DNA of 64,000 nt from Caulobacter sp. RHG1 (lineage in GTDB: Bacteria; Pseudomonadota; Alphaproteobacteria; Caulobacterales; Caulobacteraceae). The DNA lies in contig NZ_SMZP01000002.1 of the NCBI RefSeq assembly GCF_013181195.1, positions 496,001 through 560,000 of the forward strand, written 5' to 3'. The notes below the pieces were generated by a model. It was not told where the DNA came from. It did no database searches and saw only the letters and a list, made by a program, of their open reading frames with translations. The stretch's first letter is position 1. Each line of letters starts with the position of its first letter. Made by a program: the position numbers and the translations under genes. Below are positions 45,458-54,444 of this stretch, one piece after another.

Positions 45458-46459
45458 ATGACCACGCCGCCTCTCGCCCCCTATCCCGCCAGCCGCCTGC
45501 GTCGCGTGCGCCAGGCCGACTGGACCCGCCGCCTCGTCCGCGAGACCGAGGTCCGACCGTCCGACCTTATCTGGTCGATGGTGGTGCATGAGGGCGAAGG
45601 CGTGATCCCCGTGACCTCGATGCCGGGCGTCGAGCGCCTGAGCGTCAAGGAAGCCGCAAAGGCCGCCGTTCGCGCCCGCGACCTGGGCATCCCCGCCATC
45701 GCCATCTTCCCGCACATCGACGGTTCGCGGAAAGACGCGACCGGCTCGATCGCCGCCGATCCGGACGGCGTCATCCCCCGCGCCGTCAAGGCTATGAAGG
45801 ACGCCGCCCCCGAGGTCGGCATCATGTGCGACGTGGCGCTGGACCCCTTCACTGACCACGGCCACGACGGCGTGGTCGAGGGCGGCAAGATCCTCAACGA
45901 CCCGACCATCGAGCGCCTGATCGAACAGGGCATCATGCAAGCGGAAGCCGGCGCCGACATCCTGGCACCGTCCGACATGATGGACGGCCGCATCGGCAAG
46001 CTGCGCGCCGCGCTGGAAGGTGCAAACTTCCAAGACGTGATGATCATGTCCTACGCCGCCAAGTACGCCTCGGCCTTCTACGGCCCGTACCGCGACGCCA
46101 TCGGCTCAGCGAAGCTCTCGGCCGGCCAGGGCGACAAGAAGACCTACCAGATGGACCCGGCCAACACCGAGGAGGCCATCCGCGAGGTCGCGCTCGACAT
46201 CGCCGAAGGCGCCGACATGGTCATGGTCAAGCCGGGCATGCCCTATCTCGACATCCTGCGCCGCCTGGTCGACGAGTTCCGCATGCCGACCTACGCCTTC
46301 CAGGTGTCGGGCGAGTACGCGATGATCAAGGCCGCCGCCCAGAACGGCTGGATCGACCACGACCGCGCCGTGCTGGAAAGCCTGACCGCGTTCAAGCGCG
46401 CCGGCGCGGCGGGCATCATCACCTATTTTGCCCCCTGGGCCGCCGAGCAGCTGGGCTGA
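45458..46459 (+). CDS. hemB: Delta-aminolevulinic acid dehydratase (porphobilinogen synthase)
   Basis: This 333-residue enzyme joins two 5-aminolevulinates to porphobilinogen. The Schiff-base lysines are in SYAAKYASAFYGPYRDA (about K199) and MVMVKPGMPYLDI (about K257). MCDVALDPFTDHGHDGVV replaces the cysteine-rich zinc site, so this is the Asp-type (Mg-dependent) class. The opening TRRLVRETEVRPSDLIWSMV is typical. It uses the product of hemA at 37012. The following AraC gene starts one base after its stop. Confidence 0.97.
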   Translation: MTTPPLAPYPASRLRRVRQADWTRRLVRETEVRPSDLIWSMVVHEGEGVIPVTSMPGVERLSVKEAAKAAVRARDLGIPAIAIFPHIDGSRKDATGSIAADPDGVIPRAVKAMKDAAPEVGIMCDVALDPFTDHGHDGVVEGGKILNDPTIERLIEQGIMQAEAGADILAPSDMMDGRIGKLRAALEGANFQDVMIMSYAAKYASAFYGPYRDAIGSAKLSAGQGDKKTYQMDPANTEEAIREVALDIAEGADMVMVKPGMPYLDILRRLVDEFRMPTYAFQVSGEYAMIKAAAQNGWIDHDRAVLESLTAFKRAGAAGIITYFAPWAAEQLG

Positions 46460-46460
46460 T

Positions 46461-47321
46461 ATGGCCGCGCCGAGGACCGCCTTCAGCCAAGGCCGGTTCT
46501 ACGGCGCGCCCACCGTCGAGCGCCGCCTGACCGGCGTACGCCTGGCCCACCTGGAAGCCACCAAGCGCGCCGAACACGTCGACGAGCACAGTCACGACGA
46601 CGCCCACTTCGTGCTGGCCACCCACGGCCGTTACATCACCACCGCCGCCGGCCCTGAAACCGAGGGCCCGGTGCTGGTCTACAACCCGCCTGGCGTCGTC
46701 CATCGCGACCGCTTCGTCGACGTCGGCGGCTATTTCCTGGCCGTCAGCTTCGAGGCCGCCGACTGGCGGGCCCTGGCCAACGCCGGACAAGGCGCGGCGA
46801 TCGACGCCCTGCGGCTGACGGGTCCCGCCGCCCGACGGGCCGCCTTGCGCTTGACCCGGTCGCTGCTGGCCCGTGACAACGAGGCGCTGTCGCTGGAGGG
46901 CCTGAGCCTGGAACTGGCCGCCCAGGCCCTGACGCCGGCGCCCGACAGCGACAAGCGCCCCTCCTGGCTGGACGAGGCCGAGACCTATCTGGCCGACGCC
47001 TTCGACCAGCCGATCGGCGTGGCGGACCTGGCTCGCGTCGCCGGGGTGCATCCGGTCCACCTGGCGCGCGGCTATCGCCGCTGGCTGGGCGCCGCGCCCG
47101 GCGATCGCCTGCGCACCCGCCGGCTGGAACGCGCCGCCGATCTGCTGATGCGCGGCCGCGACCCGATCGGCGAGATCGCCCTGGTCTCGGGCTTCTGCGA
47201 CCAGAGCCACCTCAATCGCCAATTCCTGAAGGCCTATGGCGTCACGCCCGGCGAGTTCGCGCGGCTTTGCGGACGACGTCATGTTTCAACCGTCCAAGAC
47301 GAGGCGTTCGAAGCGGCCTAG
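46461..47321 (+). CDS. AraC-family transcriptional regulator
   Basis: This 286-residue protein has an N-terminal cupin-like sensor (HVDEHSHDDAHFVLATHGRY, PPGVVHRDRFVDVGGYFLAV). The C-terminal AraC DNA-binding domain has two HTHs (GVADLARVAGVHPVHLARGY; DPIGEIALVSGFCDQSHLNR) and ends FLKAYGVTPGEFARL. The ligand is unknown. It starts one base after the hemB stop, so it may be co-transcribed with it. The serine-hydrolase gene follows after 30 bases. Confidence 0.9.
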   Translation: MAAPRTAFSQGRFYGAPTVERRLTGVRLAHLEATKRAEHVDEHSHDDAHFVLATHGRYITTAAGPETEGPVLVYNPPGVVHRDRFVDVGGYFLAVSFEAADWRALANAGQGAAIDALRLTGPAARRAALRLTRSLLARDNEALSLEGLSLELAAQALTPAPDSDKRPSWLDEAETYLADAFDQPIGVADLARVAGVHPVHLARGYRRWLGAAPGDRLRTRRLERAADLLMRGRDPIGEIALVSGFCDQSHLNRQFLKAYGVTPGEFARLCGRRHVSTVQDEAFEAA

Positions 47322-47351
47322 ACGGCGAACATCGTTTTCGGAGCCGCACCG

Positions 47352-48395
47352 TTGAAAGTTCTCGCGTTCGCCGCCGCCCTGGCCCTCGCCCCGATGACCA
47401 CCCATGCTGCGGATGGCGTCTCGACCGCCAAGCTCGAGGCCATGTCCGCCGCCATCAAGGCCGGCCAGTTCCAGCAGATCACCAGCGTCATGGTCTCGCG
47501 CCACGGCAAGCTGGTGTTCGAGGCCTATTACGACGGCGACGCGGAAACCCGCCGCAACACCCGCTCCACGACCAAGACCGTCACCGCCATGCTGGCCGGG
47601 GCCGCCATCGGGCGCGGCGCCATTCCCAACGTCCAGGCGCAGATCAAGCCCTATCTGAAGGGCCTTCCGCCGGCCGCCAATCCCGATCCGCGCAAGGACA
47701 AGGTCACGGTCGAGGACCTGCTGACCATGAGCTCGATCGCCGAGTGCGACGACGACAACCAGTACTCGCGCGGCAACGAGGAGCGGATGTACCTGATCGA
47801 GGACTGGGTCGGCTTCTATCTCGACCTGCCGGTGCGCGGTTTCCCCGACTGGAGCCCACGTCCCGAGGCCTCGCCCTACGGCCGTAGCTTCAGCTACTGC
47901 ACCGCCGGGGTCGTGACCCTGGGTCAGGCGGTCCAGAACGCAGTCAAGCAGCCCCTGCCCGCGTTCGCCGACGCGGTGCTGTTCAAGCCGCTCGGCATCG
48001 AGAACCCCAAGTGGCAGACGTCGCCGACGGGCCTGGCTATGGGCGGCGGCGGTCTGGGCCTGCGCAGCCGCGACCTGCTGAAGCTCGGCCAGCTCTACCT
48101 CAACAACGGTCAGTGGGAGGGCCAGCAGGTCCTGCCCGCCGACTTCGTGAAGGCCTCAGTCACGCCGCACGCCAACGCCAAGCCAGAGACAGACTATGGC
48201 TACCTGATCTGGCTGCAGACCTTCGCGGGTCACAAGGCCTGGGTGATGAGCGGGTCGGGCGGCCAGAAGGTCGCCATCGTCCCCGACCTCGACCTGGTGG
48301 CTGTGATCACCACCACCAATTTCGGCGTCCGCCAGCCGCACGCGATCTCCGAGAAGCTGCTGGCTGAGCACATCCTGGCTGCGGTCGAGAACTAG
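47352..48395 (+). CDS. Serine hydrolase, beta-lactamase class C-like
   Basis: This 347-residue exported protein has signal VLAFAAALALAPMTTHAA. The penicillin-binding/esterase fold follows with the nucleophile in NTRSTTKTVTAMLAGAAIG (S-x-x-K, about residue 74). Also visible are VTVEDLLTMSSIAECDDDNQ, YGRSFSYCTAGVVTLGQAVQ (Y-x-C/N position) and GGGGLGLRSRDLLKLGQLYL. An MSGSGGQKVAIVPDLDLVAV segment lies near the end. It is probably an esterase or peptidase acting in the periplasm rather than a true beta-lactamase. The start is TTG behind GGAGCCGC. Confidence 0.88.
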   Translation: MKVLAFAAALALAPMTTHAADGVSTAKLEAMSAAIKAGQFQQITSVMVSRHGKLVFEAYYDGDAETRRNTRSTTKTVTAMLAGAAIGRGAIPNVQAQIKPYLKGLPPAANPDPRKDKVTVEDLLTMSSIAECDDDNQYSRGNEERMYLIEDWVGFYLDLPVRGFPDWSPRPEASPYGRSFSYCTAGVVTLGQAVQNAVKQPLPAFADAVLFKPLGIENPKWQTSPTGLAMGGGGLGLRSRDLLKLGQLYLNNGQWEGQQVLPADFVKASVTPHANAKPETDYGYLIWLQTFAGHKAWVMSGSGGQKVAIVPDLDLVAVITTTNFGVRQPHAISEKLLAEHILAAVEN

Positions 48396-48417
48396 AGACT
48401 CGGACTATCTTGGCCGC

Positions 48418-48834
48418 ATGAACCGCGTCCTCGACATCGTCACCGCCGTGATCCTTGATGCGGACGGCCGCATGCTGCTGGTCCGCAAGCGCGGCACGAC
48501 CACCTTCATGAAGCCTGGCGGCAAGCGCGACGGCGGCGAGAGCGATCTGGCCACCCTCGCCCGCGAACTGGAGGAAGAGCTGGGCTGCAGGCTGATCAGC
48601 GCGCAGCTGCTGGACCACTTCTCGGCCCCGGCCGCCAACGAGGCCGGCTTTTCGGTGCAGTCGGCGACCTATCTCGCCACGGTCGAGGGCGACATCGCCG
48701 CCCAGGCCGAGATCGAGGAGTTGGCCTGGATCGACCCCGCCGCGCCAGGCGACCTGCGCCTGGCTCCGCTGCTGACCGACAAGGTTCTACCCGCCTTGCT
48801 GGCTCGCGCTCAGCCGGCCTTCAATCAGCTCTAG
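48418..48834 (+). CDS. NUDIX hydrolase
   Basis: This 138-residue protein carries the full NUDIX box, GKRDGGESDLATL followed by ARELEEELG (G-x5-E-x7-R-E-L-x-E-E-x-G, about residues 36-57). It is preceded by VTAVILDADGRMLLVRKRGT. It hydrolyses a nucleoside-diphosphate-linked compound; the substrate cannot be told. Its last 48 bases overlap the end of the convergent TetR gene. Confidence 0.92.
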   Translation: MNRVLDIVTAVILDADGRMLLVRKRGTTTFMKPGGKRDGGESDLATLARELEEELGCRLISAQLLDHFSAPAANEAGFSVQSATYLATVEGDIAAQAEIEELAWIDPAAPGDLRLAPLLTDKVLPALLARAQPAFNQL

Positions 48835-49395
48835 CGCCAGCTCGCGCGGCCGCTCGGAGGGACGGCCCAGCAGCGCGCTGAGCGTCGGACCGAACAGGCC
48901 CACGCCGACGGCCAGGATGATGTTCAGCATCACGAAGTCGACCGCCGCCTCGCGATCGACGCCGGTGTCGCGGGCCACGCGCGTGTCGATGATCGCCTCG
49001 ACCACCTCGCGCACCAGGGTCATGCGCGCCCCCTCGCCCGTGAGTTCCAGCCAGGCGGCCAGCCGCGCCGCGCCCTTGGCCTCGAAGGCGTCGAACAGGG
49101 CCTGAGCGCCGACGCCCAGCACCGCGTCGTCGCGGTCCAGGGCTGTCAGCACCTTCTCGGCCAGTTGGCGGATCATCCGCTCCATCAGCGCCGTCTCAAC
49201 CCCGGCGATCGAGCCGAAGTGGTGGATGACGTTGGCATGGACCACGCCTGCAGCCTTGGCCACGTCGGCCAGCTTGATCGCCTGCGGCCCCTGGCTGACC
49301 AGCAGCGCCTCGGCGGCGGCCAGGATGTTCTCGCGCGCGGCCTCGGGCGTGCGGCGAACACGGGTGGTCTTAGGTGCGGGCGCCTCTATTGACAT
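48787..49395 (-). CDS. TetR-family transcriptional regulator
   Basis: This 202-residue protein has N-terminal HTH RENILAAAEALLVSQGPQAI, KLADVAKAAGVVHANVIHHF (about 20-62) and a helical ligand domain. The divergent neighbour is a PF10118-type metal-dependent hydrolase. A 20-base imperfect palindrome overlaps this gene's start codon, which fits self-repression and control of the hydrolase. The ligand is likely hydrophobic, judging by the family. Confidence 0.9.
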   Translation of the reverse strand: MSIEAPAPKTTRVRRTPEAARENILAAAEALLVSQGPQAIKLADVAKAAGVVHANVIHHFGSIAGVETALMERMIRQLAEKVLTALDRDDAVLGVGAQALFDAFEAKGAARLAAWLELTGEGARMTLVREVVEAIIDTRVARDTGVDREAAVDFVMLNIILAVGVGLFGPTLSALLGRPSERPRELALELIEGRLSASQQGG

Positions 49396-49406
49396 TTTTG
49401 TCAGTA
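49387..49406. promoter_or_regulatory. Candidate TetR operator
   Basis: TATTGACA-TTTT-TGTCAGTA is a 20-base dyad with 7 of 8 positions matching in the arms. It covers the tetR start codon and lies 61 bases before the hydrolase start. TTGACA within it could also be a -35 element for the plus-strand gene. Confidence 0.6.
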
Positions 49407-49467
49407 CAACTCACCTTGGCCCAAGGACGGGCTCCCAGAGCCCTAAACCGGCGGAGCCCAGAACGCC

Positions 49468-50304
49468 ATGACACAGACCACGCCCACCGATCTCCACGTC
49501 GCCCCGCGCGACATCCGCTTCGACTTCGCCGACGCCCAGAAGGGCCACTGGCTGGGCGGCGATCCCGTCGGCACGGCGGTGTTCAACGCCCTGTCCCTGA
49601 CCTTCCCCGATGGCGAGCGATTGTTCATGGACGCGGTCAAGAACTACCGCCACCTGCTGAGCGGCAAGCTGCTGGAGGACGCCAAGGGCTTCATCGCCCA
49701 GGAGGCCATCCACTCGCGCGAGCACCATCAGCTGAACAGCCTGATCGATCGCGATCGCTACCCCGTCGCCGAGATCGAGGAGATGGTTCGCGGCCGGGTG
49801 AAGATGGCCCGCGAACGCGGCAAGATGGCGATGCTGATCTCGACCATCGCCCTGGAGCACTTCACGGCGATGATGGCCGAGATGCATGCCCGCCACCGCG
49901 ACCTGTTCGACCAGACCCCGGCCGGCGTCGAGCAGCTGTGGCGCTGGCACGCCATGGAGGAGACCGAGCACAAGGCCGTGGCCTATGACGTCTTCCTGGA
50001 GGTGACCAAGGACTGGTCGCCAGCCAAGCGCTACTTCATCCGCTGTCGGGCGATGGCGCTAGTGACGATCATGTTCACCCGCAATATCAGCCGCTACGCC
50101 GCGAAGCTGCTGGAAGCCGACGGCTACACGCCGGAAGCGGCGCTGAAGGCGGTGAATCGGTTCGTCTGGGGCGACCCGGGCCTCTTCCGCCGCGGCTGGA
50201 AGACCTATCTGGCCTGGTACCGCCCCGGCTTCCACCCGTGGGACCAGGACGACCGCGAACGCTTCGCCGACTGGAAGGCCGAGTTCGACGCGGCAGTGGC
50301 TTAA
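49468..50304 (+). CDS. Metal-dependent hydrolase (PF10118-like)
   Basis: This 278-residue protein has a helical, metal-binding pattern. HLLSGKLLEDAKGFIAQEAI and HSREHHQLN supply Glu/His, IALEHFTAMMAEMHARH supplies another Glu and His, and RWHAMEETEHKAVAYDVF supplies a third set. This ferritin-like E/H arrangement is typical of the predicted metal-dependent hydrolase family. The reaction is unknown. It is divergent from, and probably repressed by, the neighbouring TetR protein. A terminator within a long inverted repeat follows. Confidence 0.85.
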   Translation: MTQTTPTDLHVAPRDIRFDFADAQKGHWLGGDPVGTAVFNALSLTFPDGERLFMDAVKNYRHLLSGKLLEDAKGFIAQEAIHSREHHQLNSLIDRDRYPVAEIEEMVRGRVKMARERGKMAMLISTIALEHFTAMMAEMHARHRDLFDQTPAGVEQLWRWHAMEETEHKAVAYDVFLEVTKDWSPAKRYFIRCRAMALVTIMFTRNISRYAAKLLEADGYTPEAALKAVNRFVWGDPGLFRRGWKTYLAWYRPGFHPWDQDDRERFADWKAEFDAAVA

Positions 50305-50309
50305 CCTGA

Positions 50310-50342
50310 TCCGTTTCCCCGGCGAAAGCCGGGGCCCAGATC
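50310..50342 (+). repeat. Left arm of a 33-base inverted repeat
   Basis: This arm contains CCCCGGCGAAAGCCGGGG, itself a small hairpin, and matches the reverse complement of 50406-50438 at 32 of 33 bases. It resembles a REP-like intergenic repeat. It lies between the hydrolase gene and glyS. Confidence 0.85.
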
Positions 50343-50347
50343 AAATC

Positions 50348-50380
50348 AAGAGCGCCGTGCGGCTTCGCGCGGCGCTCTTT
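50348..50380. terminator. Bidirectional hairpin terminator inside the inverted repeat
   Basis: AAGAGCGCCG and CGGCGCTCTT form a 10-bp stem, with A's before and T's after, so it can stop transcription from the hydrolase (plus) and glyS (minus). Confidence 0.75.
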
Positions 50381-50405
50381 GCATTCACGGCTGACGTTTC
50401 GGATG

Positions 50406-50438
50406 GATCTGGGCCCCGGCCTTCGCCGGGGAAACGGA
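50406..50438 (-). repeat. Right arm of the 33-base inverted repeat
   Basis: Reverse complement of 50310-50342 with one mismatch (CGAAAG versus CGAAGG). The two arms flank the terminator and could fold into one large cruciform. Confidence 0.85.
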
Positions 50439-50444
50439 AAAGGC

Positions 50445-52439
50445 TTACCCGCCGATCAACCCGAAATCCGCCACCTGCCCCATGGCGTCGCGGACGGCGG
50501 CCAGGGTCTTGAGGCGATTGTCGCGGTGCTCGGGCTCGTTGACGAAGACGCCGTCCAGATAGGCGTCGACCGGGCCGCGCAGCTCGGCCAGCTGGGTCAT
50601 GGCGCCGGTGAAGTCTTCCTTGGCCAGGGCGTCCTTCAGCGGCTTATCCAGCAGGCGCAGGGCGTTGTAGAGGCCCACCTCCGCATCGCTGTCGGCCGCC
50701 GGTTCTTCAGGCGCGCCAACCGGCAGAGCCCCCTTCTTCTCCTCGGCCTTGAGGATGTTGGAGGCGCGCTTGTAGCCGGCCATCAGGGTCTTGCCGTCGT
50801 CGGTCTTCAGGAAGCCGTCCAGGGCCTCGACCCGCGCGACGATGCGCGCCAGATCGTCATCGCCCAGGGCGAACACGGCGTCGACGAGGTCGTGACGCTT
50901 GCCCTGGTCGCGCAGGGTGACCTTCAGGCGGTCAGCGAAGAAGGCGATCAGGTCGTCCTTGCCGAACTTGGACAGCGACAGACGCAGGTTGTTCTCGAGG
51001 ATGATCCGGATCACGCCCAGCGCCGCGCGGCGCAGCGCATAGGGGTCCTTCGAGCCCGTCGGCTTCTCGTCGATGGCGAAGAAGCCGACCAGGGTGTCGA
51101 GCTTGTCCGCTAAGGCCACAGCGATGCTGACCGGCGCGGTCGGTACAGCGTCCGAGGGCCCCTGCGGCTTGTAGTGGTCGCGCACGGCGTCGGCGATCTC
51201 GCCGTTCAGGCCGAAAGCGCGGGCGTAGTAGCCGCCCATGACGCCTTGCAGCTCGGGGAACTCGCCGACCATCTGCGAGGTCAGGTCGGCCTTGGCCAGG
51301 CGCGCGGCTTCTTTCGTCTTGGCGACATCCGCGCCGACCAGCGGGGCGATTTCGCCGGCCAGGGCGACGATGCGCTCGACGCGCTGGGCCATGGTGCCGA
51401 GCTTGGCGTGGAAGGTCACGCCGTCCAGCTTCTTCAGCCAGGCCTCGAAGCCGACCTTGACGTCTTCGTCCCAGAAGAAGCGGGCGTCGGACAGGCGCGA
51501 GGACAGCACCTTGGCGTTGCCGGCCGCGATCACCGCGCCGCCGTCGGCCGCCTGGATGTTGGCGATGGTGATGAAGTGCGGGGCCAGGCCCTCCTCACCG
51601 GCCTTGCGGACGGCGAAGTACTTCTGGTGCGTGCGCATCGAGGTGCGGATGACCTCGGGCGGCAGGCTGAGGAACACCGGGTCCATGTCGCCCAGCACCG
51701 GGGTCGGCCATTCGGCGAGGCCGGCGACTTCCTGCAGCAGGCCCTCGTCCTCGACCAGCTCCAGGTGGCGGGCGAAGCACAGGGTCTTGCAGCCTTCGAG
51801 GATGCGTTCCTTGCGCTCCTCGACGTCGAGCACGACGAAGTGGGCTTCCAGGCCCGCCGCGTACTCGTCGAAGTCCTTGGCCACGAAGGGTTGGGCGTCG
51901 CCCATGAAGCGGTGGCCCTCGGTGATGTCGCCGCTCTCGATGCCCTCGATGGCGAACGGCACGACCTCGCGGTCCAGCACGCACAGGATCCGCTTCAGCG
52001 GCCGCACCCAGCGCAGCCTCTTGGTTCCCCAGATCATCGACTTGGGCCAGGGGAAGCCGCGGACGATGGCCTCGACCATCTCGGCGACGATCTCCGGCGT
52101 CGGGCGACCCTTCTTCTCGATGAAGGCCATGTAGACGCCGTCGCGCTCGACCAGCTGGTCCTGGGTCAGGCCCGCCTTGCGCAGGAAGCCTTCCATGGCT
52201 TGCGGCGGGGCGCCGACGCGCGGGCCTTTGAGTTCTTCCTTGCGGTCGGCCTGGGCCAGCGGCAGGCCTTCGGCCACCAGGGTTAGGCGGCGGGGGCCGG
52301 CGAAGGTCTTCAGGGCCTCGGGCAGGAAGCCGGCGGCGGCCAGGTGCTCGCGCGCCATACGCTCCAGGTCCTTGGCGGCCTGGGCCTGCATGCGGGCCGG
52401 AATCTCTTCGGAGAACAGTTCGAGAAGAAGTTGGGGCAT
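50445..52439 (-). CDS. glyS: Glycine--tRNA ligase beta subunit
   Basis: This 664-residue beta chain of the bacterial alpha2-beta2 GlyRS opens LLLELFSEEIPARMQAQAAK and has LKGPRVGAPPQAMEGFLRKA. Catalytic-core partner segments are FLSLPPEVIRTSMRTHQKYF, GNAKVLSSRLSDARFFWDED and MGGYYARAFGLNGEIADAV. An HD-like/anticodon region spans about 430-660. The length is near the usual 690. It lies 6 bases downstream of glyQ. Confidence 0.97.
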   Translation of the reverse strand: MPQLLLELFSEEIPARMQAQAAKDLERMAREHLAAAGFLPEALKTFAGPRRLTLVAEGLPLAQADRKEELKGPRVGAPPQAMEGFLRKAGLTQDQLVERDGVYMAFIEKKGRPTPEIVAEMVEAIVRGFPWPKSMIWGTKRLRWVRPLKRILCVLDREVVPFAIEGIESGDITEGHRFMGDAQPFVAKDFDEYAAGLEAHFVVLDVEERKERILEGCKTLCFARHLELVEDEGLLQEVAGLAEWPTPVLGDMDPVFLSLPPEVIRTSMRTHQKYFAVRKAGEEGLAPHFITIANIQAADGGAVIAAGNAKVLSSRLSDARFFWDEDVKVGFEAWLKKLDGVTFHAKLGTMAQRVERIVALAGEIAPLVGADVAKTKEAARLAKADLTSQMVGEFPELQGVMGGYYARAFGLNGEIADAVRDHYKPQGPSDAVPTAPVSIAVALADKLDTLVGFFAIDEKPTGSKDPYALRRAALGVIRIILENNLRLSLSKFGKDDLIAFFADRLKVTLRDQGKRHDLVDAVFALGDDDLARIVARVEALDGFLKTDDGKTLMAGYKRASNILKAEEKKGALPVGAPEEPAADSDAEVGLYNALRLLDKPLKDALAKEDFTGAMTQLAELRGPVDAYLDGVFVNEPEHRDNRLKTLAAVRDAMGQVADFGLIGG

Positions 52440-52445
52440 CGTAAC

Positions 52446-53345
52446 TTACGCGGCTTCCTGCTGATCGACCCACGCTTGCGCGCACAGTTTGCAAAGGTCG
52501 CGGATGCGGCCGATGTAGCTGGCGCGCTCGGCGACGGCGATCGCGCCCCGGGCGTTCATCAGGTTGAAGAGGTGGCTGGCCTTGAGGACCAGGTCGTAGG
52601 CGGGCAGCACCAGGGCCTTGCCCTGGTAGCTCTCGGCCAGAATGCGCGGGACCTGGATCTCCATGTCTTCGAACTGGCGCTTCAGGGTCGCCACGTCATA
52701 GACGTTGAAATTGGCTTCCGACTGCTGGCGCTCGTTCTCCAGGAACACGTCGCCATAGGTCTTGGCGCCCAGCGGCGAGTCCGGGTCGTTGAACGGCAGG
52801 TCGTAGACGTTGTCGACGCCGAACACGTACATGGCCAGGCGTTCCAGGCCGTAGGTCAGCTCACCGGCTACCGGCGAGACGTCCAGGCCGCCCACCTGCT
52901 GGAAGTAGGTGTACTGCGACACCTCCATGCCGTCGCACCAGACTTCCCAGCCCAGGCCCCAGGCCCCGACGGTCGGGTTTTCCCAGTCGTCCTCGACGAA
53001 GCGGATGTCGTGGGTGCGCAAATCGAGGCCGATCGCGTCCAGCGAGCCCAGATACAGGTCCTGCATGTTCTCGGGGTTCGGCTTCAGGATCACCTGATAC
53101 TGGTAATAGTGCTGCAGCCGGTTAGGGTTCTCGCCATAGCGGCCGTCGCCCGGACGGCGCGAGGGCTGCACATAGGCCGCGTTCCAGGCCTTGGGGCCGA
53201 GCGCGCGCAGCACCGTGGCCGGGTGCAGGGTCCCTGCCCCCACCTCCACGTCGTGCGGCTGCAGGATCACACAGCCCTGCCGGCTCCAATAGTCATGGAG
53301 CGTCAGGATCAGGCTCTGGAAGGACTTGGGTTTTTCGCGCGACAT
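52446..53345 (-). CDS. glyQ: Glycine--tRNA ligase alpha subunit
   Basis: This 299-residue class II catalytic chain has [40 protein letters not shown] and [20 protein letters not shown], then [20 protein letters not shown] and [20 protein letters not shown]. It binds ATP and glycine; the beta chain supplies tRNA recognition. It is co-transcribed with glyS. A terminator for the upstream fasciclin gene ends just before it. Confidence 0.97.
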   Translation of the reverse strand: MSREKPKSFQSLILTLHDYWSRQGCVILQPHDVEVGAGTLHPATVLRALGPKAWNAAYVQPSRRPGDGRYGENPNRLQHYYQYQVILKPNPENMQDLYLGSLDAIGLDLRTHDIRFVEDDWENPTVGAWGLGWEVWCDGMEVSQYTYFQQVGGLDVSPVAGELTYGLERLAMYVFGVDNVYDLPFNDPDSPLGAKTYGDVFLENERQQSEANFNVYDVATLKRQFEDMEIQVPRILAESYQGKALVLPAYDLVLKASHLFNLMNARGAIAVAERASYIGRIRDLCKLCAQAWVDQQEAA

Positions 53346-53362
53346 ATACCGAAGCAGGCCTA

Positions 53363-53396
53363 GAAAAAAGTCGGCGGACCATAGGGCCCGCCGACT
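53363..53396 (-). terminator. Rho-independent terminator after the fasciclin gene
   Basis: AGTCGGCGG/CCGCCGACT stem (9 bp), followed on the minus strand by TTTTTTC. It lies between the fasciclin gene and glyQ. Confidence 0.85.
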
Positions 53397-53430
53397 GCTG
53401 CTTCAAGCGATGTCCTAAGGCGATAAGGCC

Positions 53431-54360
53431 TTAGTTGCCCTTCGGCGTCGTGCGCTTGCCGGCGTTGGAGTCCGGCTTGCCGTACTTGGCGCGGTTGGCC
53501 GTGGTGTCGGCGACCGGCGGGTTGGACACGACGTTGGCGTCGCCGGCCTTGAGGCTGGCCTGGGCTTCGGGCGATTGCGACGAGACCGGCACGACGCCCG
53601 AGGTGTTCACGCCGGCGCTCGGGGCCGAGGTGGCGGTCGGCGAAGCGGCCGGATCGGCGGCCATGTCGCTGGCGGCGGCCGGAGCGGCCTGGTCAGCCGG
53701 CATAGCGTCCATCGTGCTCGGCGCGGCTTGAGTCGGCGCCGCAGGGGCGACCTGCTCGTTGGCGGCGACGTCCATGGTGGCGCCAGCGTCCGTCGCCGAA
53801 ACCGCGGCCTGCTGGCCCGGCAGATCCTTAGGCATCAGGACCTTGTCGACGACGTGCAGCACGCCGTTGCTGGCCATGACGTCCGTCTGGGTGATGGTGG
53901 CGCCGTCGACCATCGGCGTGGTCCCGCTACCGTCCAGCAGCAGCGGCGAGCCCTCGACGCTCTTCACCTCGCCCTTGCTGCCCTTGATCTTGGTGGAGTC
54001 CACCTTGGCGTTGATCACGTGGTAGGTCAGGACCTTCTGCAGCAGCGGGCCGTTTTCCGGCAGCATCAGCTTGTCCAGCTCGCCGGCCGGCAGGGCCGCA
54101 AAGGCTGCGTCGGTCGGGGCGAAGACGGTCAAGTTCTGGTTGGTCTTCAGGACGCTGGTCAGGTTCACTGCCGAAACCGCCTTCAGGAAGGTCGTGAACT
54201 GGCCCGAGGCGGTGGCGGTGTCGATCAGGTCACCCTTGGCGACGACCGGCGAAGCCGCGGCCGGAGCCGGAGCGGCCGGTGCGGCGGCGGTCTGGGCTTG
54301 AGCGGCGCCGGCCAGCAGAGCGATGGCGGCGGCCGCGGTCAGGAGACGCGTGGTGTTCAT
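53431..54360 (-). CDS. Fasciclin (FAS1)-domain exported protein
   Basis: This 309-residue protein has signal LLTAAAAIALLAGAAQAQ. One FAS1 domain (about 45-180) follows: DLIDTATASGQFTTFLKAVS, NLTVFAPTDAAFAALPAGEL, LLQKVLTYHVINAKVDSTKI and DVMASNGVLHVVDKVLMPK. The last 130 residues are low-complexity Ala/Pro/Ser/Thr, probably disordered or wall-spanning. FAS1 domains mediate adhesion or matrix contacts. It is a single gene with its own terminator. Confidence 0.93.
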   Translation of the reverse strand: MNTTRLLTAAAAIALLAGAAQAQTAAAPAAPAPAAASPVVAKGDLIDTATASGQFTTFLKAVSAVNLTSVLKTNQNLTVFAPTDAAFAALPAGELDKLMLPENGPLLQKVLTYHVINAKVDSTKIKGSKGEVKSVEGSPLLLDGSGTTPMVDGATITQTDVMASNGVLHVVDKVLMPKDLPGQQAAVSATDAGATMDVAANEQVAPAAPTQAAPSTMDAMPADQAAPAAASDMAADPAASPTATSAPSAGVNTSGVVPVSSQSPEAQASLKAGDANVVSNPPVADTTANRAKYGKPDSNAGKRTTPKGN

Positions 54361-54444
54361 GGTCGAGTTCCTTTCGGTTCGAGCCGTTTACGCTCGGACA
54401 GGGGACTCGGTTCCGTGATCACGGGCACGTGATCACTAAAAGCT

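Noticed and set aside
48787..48834. Overlap of NUDIX and TetR genes as a sign of a wrong frame
   Set aside because: Both proteins keep family motifs and plausible lengths; a short convergent tail overlap is acceptable.
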